A stretch of DNA of 64,000 nt from Anarhynchus alexandrinus (lineage: Eukaryota > Chordata > Aves > Charadriiformes > Charadriidae), in assembly GCA_008711295.1 (NCBI GenBank), contig VUYV01000324.1, positions 188,128-252,127 on the forward strand. Reading direction: 5' to 3'. The notes beneath the pieces were generated by a model. That model searched no databases. It saw only the letters and a list, made by a program, of their open reading frames with translations, and was not told the DNA's origin. The translations under genes and the position numbers were made by a program. Positions 1-11,120 of the stretch are shown here, piece by piece. Numbering within the stretch: position 1 is the stretch's first letter; every line of letters begins with the position of its first letter.

Positions 1-128
1 AAGGCCAGGCTAGACGTGGCCTTGGGCAACCTGGTCTAGTGGGAGGTGTCCCTGCCTATGACAGGGGGGTTGGAACTTGATGATCTTCAAGGTATCTTCC
101 AACCTAAACCATTCTATGATCCTATGAT
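1..128 (+). mobile_element. CR1 LINE 3' end, cut by the window edge
   Basis: The first 39 bases read in frame as the last twelve codons of CR1 ORF2 ([12 protein letters not shown]) and a TAG stop. A typical avian CR1 3' untranslated tail follows: GGTGTCCCTGCC, TTGGAACTTGATGATC, TCTTCCAACCTAAACC, then ATTCTATGAT repeats ending near 128. The last codons closely match the C-terminus of the antisense copy at 10.3 kb ([11 protein letters not shown]), so the two probably belong to one subfamily. The rest of the element lies to the left of the window, so its true length cannot be judged. Confidence 0.93.
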
Positions 129-549
129 TATTATTCATGTATTGCCCAGTTATCAAGAAATTCCTAGATCCCCCCCCCAATTTATTCACCTACAGTAAGG
201 GTGAAATTTAACGTCATATATTCCAAAATGTTATATGCATTGCTCTTCAAATTATCAATATTCATGAAGTTTCTGAGTTTTATTTTCTGAAAATATACTG
301 ACAAACTTGAACACATTTTGGAGTGATACAGTAAAAATGGTTCAGTGCAGATTTACGTTTGTAATATATGAGAACATCCAGACTGTACAACTTCAGTGAA
401 TATTTGCAAATACATTTAATAGTGAACAATATTGCTTTCTCTCTCTTATATTATTGTTAGGTATTATGTAAAGAAAATACTTCTTCATTTTCTTTTTGCT
501 TACTCACTTCTGAGGTAGCATATAGAATTTTGCAATGAAGAAAACTTCC
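129..549. other. AT-rich unique DNA, no gene seen
   Basis: AT-rich sequence with a short C run at 171-179. No long open frame, RNA gene or recognisable repeat. Confidence 0.6.
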
Positions 550-769
550 TTAATAAAATCTTACTCTATTTTTAATTTGCAATAAGTTAAACTAATGTTC
601 CCCAAGTTGAGTCTGTTTTGCCCATGATGGTAACTGGTAAGTGATCTCTCTGTCTTTATCTTGACCCATGGACTTTTTCATCCTACTTTCTTCCTCTGTC
701 CTGTTGAGAAGGGAGAGTGAGAGGGCAGCTGGGTCAGGGTCTGGCAGTCAGCCAAGGTCAACCCAACGT
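550..769 (+). mobile_element. 5'-truncated LTR (R/U5 portion) of an avian endogenous retrovirus
   Basis: The segment matches the 3' part of the LTR at 44.66-45.41 kb block by block: CCCCAAGT(T/C)GAGT, TTGCCCA, an AGTGATCTC(T/C)CTGTCTTTAT block, a TTGACCCA/TCAACCCA block, and a terminal GGTCAACCCA. The upstream part includes an AATAAAATC stretch that may be the polyadenylation signal. The U3 promoter half is missing on the left. No internal retroviral gene is attached, so this is a decayed solo LTR fragment. Family assignment rests on my recognition of this common avian LTR end and on the in-window match. Confidence 0.65.
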
Positions 770-3700
770 AGTCCTCTTAATCCTGGTGTTCAGAATTGAA
801 GACATTTGAAACAACAAAACAATTAAAAAATCAAAATACACAATTTTATAACAAAATCATACTATACACATAGAATATTAAAGTTTTGCTAAGTCATTTC
901 ATTTAAATTTGTTGGAAAGAAATTTGGGTAAAATAGTAAAAATGTTAGACGACATTACTTTGTCTATCAAATCTTCTCTAATGCAGATTGACTTTAAAAG
1001 TTGATGTACTGGAGTCATTAAACAAATACTCATGTTCTTATTCTGTTGCAGCCATATTCTACAATAAGATATAAACATACTGTGTTTTCTTTGGCAAGTT
1101 AGATTGTCTCTATGTATGATACATTAGCATTTATTATATCATTTCTGTAAGAACACTGGTGATACATGAAACTTCTGCATGAACCTGCAAAGATGTCTTG
1201 CAAAGTCACTATAAAAAGATTGAATTATATTCCATGTAATTATTTTAGAAATTATCCAGGATGGATGAATTAGTACTATAAAAGAATAGTATTTGAGAGA
1301 ATGGTTGATCTTGCTTTTAAGACTTATTGTGTGGGTCACTTTTTAAAACTGCCGTGCAATGCAAGAAGCTGACCTTAGCTATCAGGCTGAAAGTACCAGT
1401 CTCAGCTTTGCTGGCCTCTGATACTTTGATACATATTATTTACACAACTACTAATATCACTGACTTCTGGTATAATTTTGTTTTCCCAAGCAGTCAAAAG
1501 TCACAGCATTTACCTCATAATACAAGCAACAAATGTAATCAAGCACAAGACTTTCAATTTTATTTGTGAAAGTGTATATTTGAGTGTATGTATATTTGAG
1601 CTGATATTTTGCTTCTGAGGTACAGTAGCAACATCTTTAAGACCCAACTGTCTAAAAGCAGCTTAATGGTTTTTAAAGTAAATACTAACTATCTCATTTG
1701 AAGTAAATGTCAACATTCCCATAAAGCATTTTGCTGTGATTACTCACGCACTGTGCATCTCACCCCGCTGAGCCCCTGCACTGTCCTTTCTTTGCCAACA
1801 ATACAACAAGCAGCCATGACCTCATGGTGTGCACCCAAACTCAGGGCCCTGGTTGCTACCCATGGGTCTGGGGCTGCTCCTTGGCTGTTTGCCATCTTTA
1901 CAGCCCTCTTTTGCTACGAAAACACACACTCAGTTTTTCTTTCCACCCGACCTCCCCTTTATTTTCATTAGTGCCTCCAAGTTTTCAGCTCTAAACACCC
2001 AACACTCTGTTTCTTCCTCCTGCATGTGGAGAAATTCCATTTTCTCAAGCACTGAGCTTTGGAGATTCAGGCAAAACCTGTTTTTTCCTGTGCCAGAGGA
2101 GGCAGAACAATTCAGATAATTGGCTTCACTGCTTAGACGTACATCATTCCTTGCTGAGAGTGCCTGAAAGAAATAAGGCACGTGGCTTGTGACATGCTGC
2201 TGAGGAGCAGAGGTAGCAAGAGATCAGACTATAAACCTTAATTTGTTGTTAGTCAGGAAGGGAGCAATGAGGTTGGTAAATACAAAACTTTAAGATTTCG
2301 TGTAGTGAAATCCCGACAAGATCTATTCAGGTACTGATTTTTCCTTTGAAATTATTCATAAATAGCCTTCTTATGTCCCATTTAAGAACTTTTAAAAAAC
2401 TAGTCCGTTCTAAGTTATAAATCAAGACAATGAAGCAGCATACTTATTTCTCATTTTTTTGTAGAAAAAAAAAATCTCTGCTTTCTGAGTCAAGGATACT
2501 GTTCTTTTTTCTTCCATATTCCAAAACATCTCAAATTGTAGACGAAAAAAAGCACAAAAAATGAATTCTGAAAAGCAAATAAATTAATGACATTAAACGT
2601 CCTTGTAAGTAACAGTTTAAAATTCAGTTGTTGCTCTTTAACAAGTTACATACTATTTGAGAAATTATGTATTATTGATTTAATTAATTTACTATGTTGC
2701 TTGTACAAAAAGCTACCAGCTGTTTTATAAAAGTTGTAAGAGTATAGCTCACTCCTGTGATTTTCTAATTGAATACTATGATACTACAATTGTACACGAG
2801 TAATTATATGCATCACTAATCCCCGTCTTGCTCTCAATAAGGCTGTTCATATGAATAATGTTTACACATTTTGCTTCTAAATAGAAAACCAGACAACAAA
2901 AAAAGAGAAGGCAATGCAATAAAAATTTAATAATAAAACAAAACACAAAAAAAGCCACTAGAAAGAGCAGAAAACACATAAACAAAACCCTGCTCCAGAA
3001 TTCTAAATGTTCAGATTTCTAAACAGCTGTTTTTCCATTCTTAACTATTTTGTCCTTTCATCTTCCCTACATGTAAGAAAGTTATTAGCTACCTCTTAGT
3101 AAGCCTTGACCCTTCAAATGCTTGGAAAGATGAAAAATGTTTCTGGGAAATTAGATTACCAATAAAATTAAACCACAGATTTTTCCATAAGGAATTAGAA
3201 ATTTCTCGGTGTCTTGTGGGTTTTTTTTACAGAATAGTGTTGTTTTTTTTTTAAGATTTACTCGCAATAATCTGAAAAATCACCTGATAAAATAAATATT
3301 TGTAAAATTCTTTAAGAATAACCCTGCCTATGCTGTACTAACAAGCATTTTTAGTTTTCCCCAAATTTATAATTTTAACCAAGATAAAATAATTGGAATT
3401 TCTCTCTTCAGGAGTTGTATAGTAGAGTCGTATGGTAGGTTATCTCTCTGTTTAAAGATCTAGTAATTGCATTTGGCATAGCACAGATTTAAAAATGTCC
3501 AGTCTTAAGGCTAAATAAAAATACGGCTTTTCCATACAAAAAATTACGTTAAACTATTTTCATGTAAAGTCACTGAAGGAAGATTTGAATGAAATATAGT
3601 TTTAAACTTCACCCCCCCCCCCAACATATGCCTCACAAATTATGGAAAAAAGAATTCTTTTCATAGAAATCACTAAATTTGTATTTTTAACCAAAAAAGT

Positions 3701-4289
3701 TTAATCTGAAAAAAATAACTTATTTCCTCAAGATGCCTGTGTTCAACTCAGATTGTGTGTTTGCCTGCTATAAATATATCATTATTTTAACTTAAGGTAT
3801 CCAGAAGTTTATAGCCAAAGAAAGATTTTTATTTGAGGAAAATAGAGTTATAGTGGGGAAAAAAAAAATCCAGTTTTATAACGGTTATCTAAATCTAGTG
3901 TAAGATTTGATATCCTGAAGATGCAAGTGCATCCTTCATGGCTATGGACATTGCACTGAGTAAAAAACTCGGCCTCCTAGCTCCTAAATTCCTAGTAACT
4001 CTTTCCAAGCAAGTGGGGAAATAGCAATTATTGGCTAGACATACCAACTGATATTGTGATTATTCAAGTGGATGCAATTATCTGTAGTATATAAGTGTTT
4101 ATGGAATAAAATTCATAGTTTAAAAAGTGAAGCATATAATGTGCATGATTTTAAATATTCATAACTTGAGGTTTGTTCTTAAGTTTAACAGTACTCAATC
4201 AAGCAGATGTCTGCTTGTAGAGGGACCACAGAAAGAGTTCAAAAATGCTGCCTTTCGTTCAAATTAAGTATCTTCACATGACTCCCTCT
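770..4289. other. AT-rich unique DNA, no gene seen
   Basis: Long AT-rich stretch. It contains a moderately GC-rich patch (about 1,740-1,960) and a C run at 3,612-3,622. Overlapping open frames at 1,753-2,181 are short, on both strands, and resemble no protein I recognise. I see no convincing exon, RNA gene or transposon. Confidence 0.6.
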
Positions 4290-4510
4290 ACCTTGACTTT
4301 GCATTTGTCCTTGCTGAATATCATCATTTTCCTGTTGACCCATCCCTCCATCCTGTCCGTGTCCTTCTGAGTGGCAGTCCTGTCCTTGCATATATTGACT
4401 GGTACCTGCCCCAGTTTGATGCCATTTGCAAACTTTATGAGCAAGCACTCCATTACTTTCTCCAGGTCATTGACAAAGATATTAAATAGTACAGTTCCCA
4501 GAACACATAT
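4290..4510 (-). mobile_element. Very old CR1-type LINE fragment (reverse transcriptase palm)
   Basis: Read on the minus strand, one frame gives VLGTVLFNIFVNDLEKVM and then IKFANGIKLG. These correspond to the CR1 reverse transcriptase stretch [12 protein letters not shown] and the catalytic FADDTKL motif. The aspartate pair has become Asn-Gly, so the copy cannot be active. Downstream the antisense text still follows the CR1 thumb order (a KDTDRMEGW-like helix, then a KDKCKV block). There are no CR1 ends on either side, so only about 220 bases of ORF2 survive. Divergence is much greater than in the other CR1 copies here, suggesting an ancient insertion. Confidence 0.75.
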
Positions 4511-7500
4511 TCTTCTCATAGAAAATAGCTGAACACTTTTAAAATCATATTTTTAGGAGAAAAATGGCAAACAGTCTCTGGTATTGCTTCCTTATATTCC
4601 TCGGTGGCTTTTCATTTGCAGAAGAAAATCTGTAACAAAATGCTCATAGTCATGAAATGAATGTTGTACAAAGAGGGAGAGAGAAAGCTGTAGAATCTGC
4701 TTGGGAAGTTTCTTTAAAGACATTAATGAAATTAACTGTCCTTCATTTTATATGATATTGTATGGATTAATTTCTTTGAAGATTATTATACATACTTTTT
4801 TCCCCTCAAATGTATTGTTAGATATAATATTATGTTGTATAATAATAAAACACATTATTATGTTTCGTAACATGTAAATCTCAGTAGAATATATGTTGGT
4901 GTCCATTATATCAGCTTGTCCTTTGGTCAAAATCTGTTGATGTCAAACTGAAATTATAAACTGCTGATATGGTCCTAAATGAATTATACACTGTCTTAGA
5001 AGCATCTTGCATGCCCATTTGCATTTAGTTCAGGTCAAGGAGCTTATTCCAGTACATTATTTTTACTGGATATTTTACATTCCTTATAAATTAATCTATA
5101 TTAAATTCCTTTATATGCAAAAATATTTGTATACAAGTTCACTCACTGAGTGGGGATTTAAGGAAGATCTATCGTTATCATATAACCTCATAAAACAATG
5201 GGCATCTCAGATTGTTAGCAAATGGATCATATTACACAGAACAAACTAAAGCATAAACATCCAGTGAAACATTATGTGGTACCCATTACTGTTCTGGTTT
5301 TAAATTACAGATGATGGGACATTGTTATCTGCATGATAAACTACTGGAGACTGCACTAGGAAAATATGAATACCAGAAGAAGAAGAAAACTATTAGTGAA
5401 AATCATAAAATGTATTTAAATGCAGTAACAAGCAGGAATAATGTCATTTCAGTTTTAATACAGCTAAATCAAAGCATCAATATGTTGTTTATGCTTGTAG
5501 ATCTGTTTAACATGACAGAAATCTCCTTTTTCGTATACTTTTTATCAATGTATCTGATGAGGTTTCTGAATCTTTAGTAATTGCCTTGAATTTTCTAGAG
5601 CATTTTATGTTTCTTTCAGATTGGTTCCTGCTGTCAGCTAATATAATTAAGACTGTAGTTTTCCTTCTAAGACTTCCAGACTTCTAGTATTAATGGTGAT
5701 TTGGGTATTGCTACTTGAAAAAAAAACAAAGCAAAACAAAACAAACCAAACAAAACAAAAACCTAAGTGAGGACTTCAGTGTGGTACACATTTGAAAGGC
5801 AAGAAGGGTTCCAGCTGTATTCATCAAGAACTGCACTTATAAATCATTTCAAAACAGACTTTAGGAAGCATAACAAAATTAAGTTTATATTAAAAAGAAA
5901 GGTAGAAACTAAGATGGTATTCCTAATTTCCATTCTGTAGGCTTACTTTTAGAGTTATGTCACATTTAAAAAAAGAAACCCATAAATTATATTCATTGAT
6001 AAGTATACATAAAGCAATTTATTTAAATTAAATATCTCATTAAGATAGATTTTGATCAGAAAAAGCGAAATGCTTTGTAAGACTTAATCACTATATTGAC
6101 AGAAAAATTAACAATCTTAGAGCATTCAGAATATCAGATGTACAATGAATAATTCTTAGAATGCACAAATCCTTTCTCTCAAGATCAGTCTTGCAGATTG
6201 GTAAATGCTTTCGTTTTGTTTCTCTTATTTGTTATTTTTTAACTCAATAGAGTATCTTTATATTCCTTTACCATAACAGTAGTATTTGAAGTGCAGGGAG
6301 TTAATGCAAAGCAAGATGCAAAACAAAAACTTTCATGCAATTACGCCACTATTTAATTTGACAAAATTTTGTCTTTCAACAATATGCAAACAGTGCTCTC
6401 TTTTGATCAAAAGTTCTCCAAGTTATTGTCTCAAAATCCACAGGTTGTATTCAATCTGTATACTATTTTATCATTTTTATTTCAAACTAAGGGAAAGAAG
6501 TTAATATTTATTTTCATTGTACCAGTCTTTCAGATTTCAGTTTCACAAAGCCTCTGAAATAGAGACCCTTCCACTTACTGGAAGTAAAGGATGTAAATTT
6601 TCCCGCAAGTTCAAAGATATCTGAGTGGTTTCACTTTGTCATATTATCTAGCTCAAAGTTATATAAAAATATAAATAGTTTTGTGCAGGACAATATTGCT
6701 TAATTTGTACATCATAAAAGGCTTTAGACCACAAAAACACACTATCATAAAACTGTTCTTATGTTTAGTGTCGTCCTACCCATTTGATATATTATGCAGA
6801 TTGTAAGTCAACTTAATGACTCTACTGGCAATAACTGCAGGAATTCCTTTCCTTCTTACATGTTTTAACTGTTCAAACCATGACATTTCTTATTTCTATA
6901 GTAGTCATTTACTGTGCCTTGCATGTGTAATTTTTTTTTAATAAGTGTAGGCCTCAGAGATTAGGAGGAAGAAGTTTGAATTTTTGAGATAGTGGCCAGT
7001 TCAACATTTGGCTTGTGTTACAATATCTCATGTGTTTGGCAATAAAAGTTCTTGGTTCACGCCAGATATGTCAGCCTGTTGGACAAATCTTACCCATATC
7101 AATAGTAATGCCACAGCCAGAATACTTTATCAATGTAAGCAATGTATTGTTTGAAGGGAAAAATAAAATCTTTTATTAGAGCAACTGATATTTTGGGAAA
7201 AAAATTTTGAGCACAGAATTTTTCCTCAGGTTTGAAAGTAATATTTTCCTAAAAATGTAGGCATGTGTCTCATTTGGAAATCCTGATTTGTGTATAAAAT
7301 TCCTATTAAAAGAATATATCTATACAATACAAAACTTAAAAAGGAAAATTGCAGAATTACAGTGGTGGTAAAATTTAATTCCATTCATTTATTTTTTCTT
7401 GTTTTGATAGCCATGTATTTCCTAAGGAAGAGAGACAAAATCCAAGGTCCTAAGAGTGTGTGTGGTAAATGTATACTCTTTCCAGGTAATGAAGCCTAGC

Positions 7501-8128
7501 TATTAACTACTCTGTTGAAACAGAAGGAGCTTAGGCTTTGGTTGCTTCGTGTCTTCTGATATCCTTAATTTAAACTTCTGAACTATGTAATGTCTTGCTT
7601 AAGAAGCAAGTTCCTCTTCAACAGTGAATAGGTAGACCTCAGACCCCTTTTGAGGATACAGAGAGCACAAAACCAAAGCAAGGTCTGTGGATTAGATGGC
7701 ATCTGATCATGTAATTAAATCTTTATAGTTCCAGAACAAAATAAATGTAAACTCAAGTTTCAGTCAATATTTATTCTGTCACTTAGTGACTTGTGAATGT
7801 TTAACTTGGCTAAAATCAGATTTACTGGCTCCTTTTCTATCTCCATTACTCTTAGCAGTTCTGCTTTCCTATTTTTCCCACTTCTTCCAGAAATTCCCTT
7901 CTTATAGGTACCTAAGCTGCTCTTGCCATCTCTTCCGCTTCCTTTCTTCAAAGGCCAGTAGAAAGACTAGTGAAAACACAGGCAGGAAAGCTCTGTTCTG
8001 GTAGTATTACCATGTCAACTAGGATCTCCAATGCCAGAAAAAAAAAAAAAAAAACCTCTTCAGACTATGCAGCCCTTGATTGAAGCTTACTTGCAGAAGA
8101 CAGAAGCCATGGAACCCATTGTTACCAA
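4511..8128. other. AT-rich unique DNA with an (AAAAC)-type microsatellite
   Basis: No gene or identifiable transposon. A CAAAA/CAAA-rich simple repeat lies at about 5,718-5,763. A pure A run at 8,038-8,055 precedes the next CR1 fragment. Confidence 0.6.
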
Positions 8129-8210
8129 TTCATAGAATCATAGAATGGTTTAGGTTGGAAAGGACTTTGAAGATCATCGAGTTCCAACCCCCCTGCCATA
8201 AATAGGAAAT
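8129..8210 (-). mobile_element. Short CR1 3' tail
   Basis: The complement carries the CR1 3' untranslated end. On the plus strand it shows CATAGAATCATAGAATGG, then TTTAGGTTGGAAAGGAC, TTTGAAGATCATCGAG and TTCCAACCCCCCTGCC. Sequence up to about 8,245 (AAATTCTTTCCTCTAATC) may be a remnant of the ORF2 RKKFFT region after an internal deletion, but this is uncertain. Confidence 0.85.
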
Positions 8211-8341
8211 TCTTTCCTCTAATCTTATATTCAAATACTTTTTTTTCAAAAGGCTGAAAAAAGATAAGCAGATTAATGAAAAAGAAGTCATAGTCTAGCA
8301 GATTCTCAGAAGGGAAATCTGCTGTAGCTTGCACTTCAGTG

Positions 8342-8381
8342 TCACAGAATCACAGAATCACAGAATGGTCAGGGTTGGGTC
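8342..8381 (-). mobile_element. Minimal CR1 3' terminus
   Basis: Three tandem copies of CACAGAAT followed by GGTCAGGGTTGGG form the end of a second CR1 subfamily, also seen at 39.3 and 59.8 kb. Only about 40 bases remain, 130 bases from the previous fragment. The different terminal repeat (CACAGAAT rather than CATAGAAT) indicates an independent insertion. Confidence 0.75.
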
Positions 8382-10230
8382 AGCTACTTTTACTCTGACA
8401 AAGTGAGAAGTAATGATAAGGAGACCCTTTCAATGGAAGCTGCCACTCTCTGTGTGGTGGTATAAGTTTTACCTGTTTAACAGACAGACAGATGGGTTAA
8501 AAAGTTTGCTGGTGGGAACTTGAATTTATAGTTATAAACTTCAAAAAACATTTCAGATTATTCGATACCCTATAATTAAAAAAAAAAAGTGAAATTATTT
8601 ATTATATCTTCTGTTTAAGACAGATTTCAACATCTGAAATTTAAAGAATCTGTTTATAATTCCTTACAATATTAAGAAACCAGTACTTCTAAATTCTCTC
8701 TAGCAATCTATTTTAGCTTTTCTTGATAATCAGCAGTGGGATTCACCATCACCTAAATTTCTTAATTACAAGTTGGATGCCTCGCTTAGGACAGTTATAT
8801 AAGTTTCTTTACAAATAACAGAGAGAAAAGGGAAGATACAAAGGGCAGTTCATCCCGTCTGAGATGTGTAACACAGGTGGGTTGAATTCCAGTTTAAAGA
8901 CCTTTCTGGAGACATAGGAAAGTGTTTGAGCACCGAGTTTTTAGACAGTTACTGTCCAGAGAAGCTGAATCCAAGTCCAAGGTTTCAGCAAGTGCAAATC
9001 GTGGCTCACACTGGGATAAAAATTCTTGACATCATTCTGCTCTTTGGTATCATACTTCATTAACAGTGTAGACCAAGCTCACAGTGAAGTTTTCACCTGA
9101 CACATGACATCAGGGACGTACTGTCAGCTCTGAATTTCAGTATTTTTCTGCATTGGCATTTCCCAGGTTTTATGTGTAATTTATCTTAATTAAATTTAAA
9201 TAAAATTTAGCCAAAATAATCTTCATGTATATTTATTTTTTTTTTACTGAATGACTTTTGTTTTTATTTCTTATCTTAGCAGGTGTCCACATTACCTCCA
9301 AGTCAGTACCTAAGATGACAGCAGCATTTGATTTGTTTATTTTCAATGTGCAATGAGATTATTTATTACATTAGAATATAATTTAGGACACAGTGCACTT
9401 CTGAAATTATGTCTGTTATTAGAAGTACCTCAGTTTCAGCAATGTAAAGGATGTAAATGTTTTGTTTTAATACTGTGCAAGAGAGGCCTGAATTTCACCT
9501 GGGAAGAATTTTGTCTTGTACTATAGGTCATTAGTGTCATTTAGGAAATAGTATGCTTTAGTGCTTTATATTAAACTTTTATAAAACGTTATGCTGCTAG
9601 AATGCATTTAAAGACAATATTGACTCACAGCTCATTGGGTTGATTAGTGTTTTTTCACGGGTCATTGCAAGTAAGGCCGTCTACATCTTGTGTGATCTTT
9701 AAGTACATACAATATAATATATTTAATATGTATTTACTGCAACTATTACATTTAAAATAAATGTAGCGACTAAATTTTATAAATATTGATTAAGCTAAAG
9801 CAAATTTTAAAAAAAGTATTCTGCAGATCCACTGTGCATAGATATCACAGAAGTCTCACTGGTGATGTAGAGCTTCAATAGCACTGGTGAGTGATTCACT
9901 GTGTGGAAAGAGATGCGCTGGGCTATTAAGTACTCAGTGAAGGCAAAACTTTCCATTGAAGCAATATCCACACTAGTACTTTGGAATTTTTATTTAATCC
10001 TTATAAATTCAGACTATGCATACATGCTTAAGTTCATAAACTATATGAAGTTAGTTGGCAAAAATATTTACTAGCATGAGATTCAGAAAGGATGTGCTAG
10101 AATAGTGGAGATGGTTCCTGTGGCAGGTACTCCAGCATCATATAAATATCAGGGTGTTCTCTCAGACTTGGTTTCTAGAGTATATAGAGGAACTGCTTCT
10201 TAATATGAACATGGAATACTTTATATAAAG
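8382..10230. other. AT-rich unique DNA, no gene seen
   Basis: AT-rich sequence with short A and T runs. No open frame, repeat family or RNA gene that I can support. Confidence 0.6.
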
Positions 10231-10977
10231 AAATCATAGAATCATAGAATCATAGAATGGTTTAGGTTGGAAAGGACCTTGAAGATCATCGAGTTCCAAC
10301 CCCCCTGCCATAGGCAGGGACACCTCCCACTAGACCAGGCTGCCCAAGGCCACGTCCAGCCTGGCCTTGAACACCTCCAGGGATGGGGACTCAACAACCT
10401 CTCTGGGCAACCTGTTCCAGTGCCTCACCACCCTCAAAGTGAAAAACTTCTTCCTAATGTTCAATCTAAACCTGCCCTCTTCCAGTTTGAAGCCATTCCC
10501 CCTTGTCCTGTCACTACATGCCCTAGTAAAAAGTCCTTCCCCAGCTCTCCTGTAGGCCCCCTTTAGGTACTGAAAGGCCGCAATAAGATCTCCCCGGAGC
10601 CTTCTCTTCTCCAGGCTGAACAGCCCCAACTCCTTCAGCCTCTCCTCATAGGAGAGGTGCTCCAGCCCTCGGATCATCCTCGTGGCCCTCCTCTGGACAC
10701 GCTCCAACAGGTCCATGTCCTTCTTATGTTGGGGACTCCAGAGCTGGACGCAGTACTCCAGGTGGGGTCTCACGAGAGTGGAGTAGAGGGGCAGAATCAC
10801 CTCCCTCGCCCTGCTGGCCACACTTCTTTTGATGCAGCCCAGGATGCGGTTGGCCTTCTGGGCTGCGATCGCACATTGCTGGCTCATGTTGAGCTTCTCG
10901 TCGATCAGCACACCCAGGTCCTTCTCCTCAGTGCTGCTCTCCAGCCATTCCCCGCCCAACCTGTAATTGTGCTTGGG
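10231..10977 (-). mobile_element. CR1 LINE, 5'-truncated, well preserved
   Basis: Antisense CR1. The left end has three ATAGAATC-type terminal repeats and the 3' untranslated tail. ORF2 C-terminal coding sequence then runs to a 5' truncation near 10,977. The coding part is uninterrupted and still rich in CpG, so this is among the younger insertions in the window. At the truncation point a 16-base segment is repeated 20 bases further right (10,958-10,973 and 10,978-10,993). Confidence 0.95.
10330..10959 (-). pseudogene. CR1 ORF2 C-terminal fragment (thumb and C-terminal domain)
   Basis: A 209-codon uninterrupted frame covering the last fifth or so of the CR1 ORF2 polyprotein (endonuclease plus reverse transcriptase; about 900-1,000 residues in intact CR1). 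Recognisable blocks in order are [96 protein letters not shown] and [11 protein letters not shown]. It ends [11 protein letters not shown] and a stop. The endonuclease and the catalytic FADD motif lie beyond the 5' truncation, so the fragment cannot encode a working enzyme. The first Met is not a real start. It is open only because too few mutations have accumulated. Confidence 0.93.
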
Positions 10978-10993
10978 AACCTGTAATTGTGCT
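10958..10993. repeat. 16-bp direct duplication at the CR1 5' truncation point
   Basis: AACCTGTAATTGTGCT occurs at 10,958-10,973, where it is CR1 sequence, and again at 10,978-10,993, separated by TGGG-type spacing (20-bp period). The second copy sits exactly where CR1 similarity ends. Confidence 0.85.
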
Positions 10994-11067
10994 ATCTTTA
11001 GTTAAGCATTGTGATGAATTGACTTTGCAGGTTTTCCAAGAAGGCTGGTCAGTAAAATACCAGTGTC

Positions 11068-11120
11068 TTAAATGTATGCCCAGAGAAATCACCTTCTGCA
11101 CAGAACAAGCCAAGTCATAT
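11068..11120 (+). repeat. Dispersed repeat, copy 1 of an inverted pair
   Basis: About 50 bases (TGCCCAGAG, then CACCTTCTGCACAGAAC, AGCCAAGT) match the complement of 13,631-13,685 with only a few differences. I do not recognise the family. The shared text probably begins upstream, at a common TGTCTT motif. Confidence 0.7.

Noticed and set aside
1753..2181. Overlapping frames in the GC-richer patch at 1.75-2.18 kb
   Set aside because: Open on both strands, short, no similarity to known proteins and no splice or promoter context.
5718..5763. Possible CRISPR-like or poly(A)-tail signal in the CAAAA tract
   Set aside because: Plain A-rich microsatellite; no spaced repeats and no retrocopy body upstream.
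10267..10986. Plus-strand frames of 99 and 109 codons
   Set aside because: Complement of the antisense CR1 ORF2; the minus-strand translation is the meaningful one.
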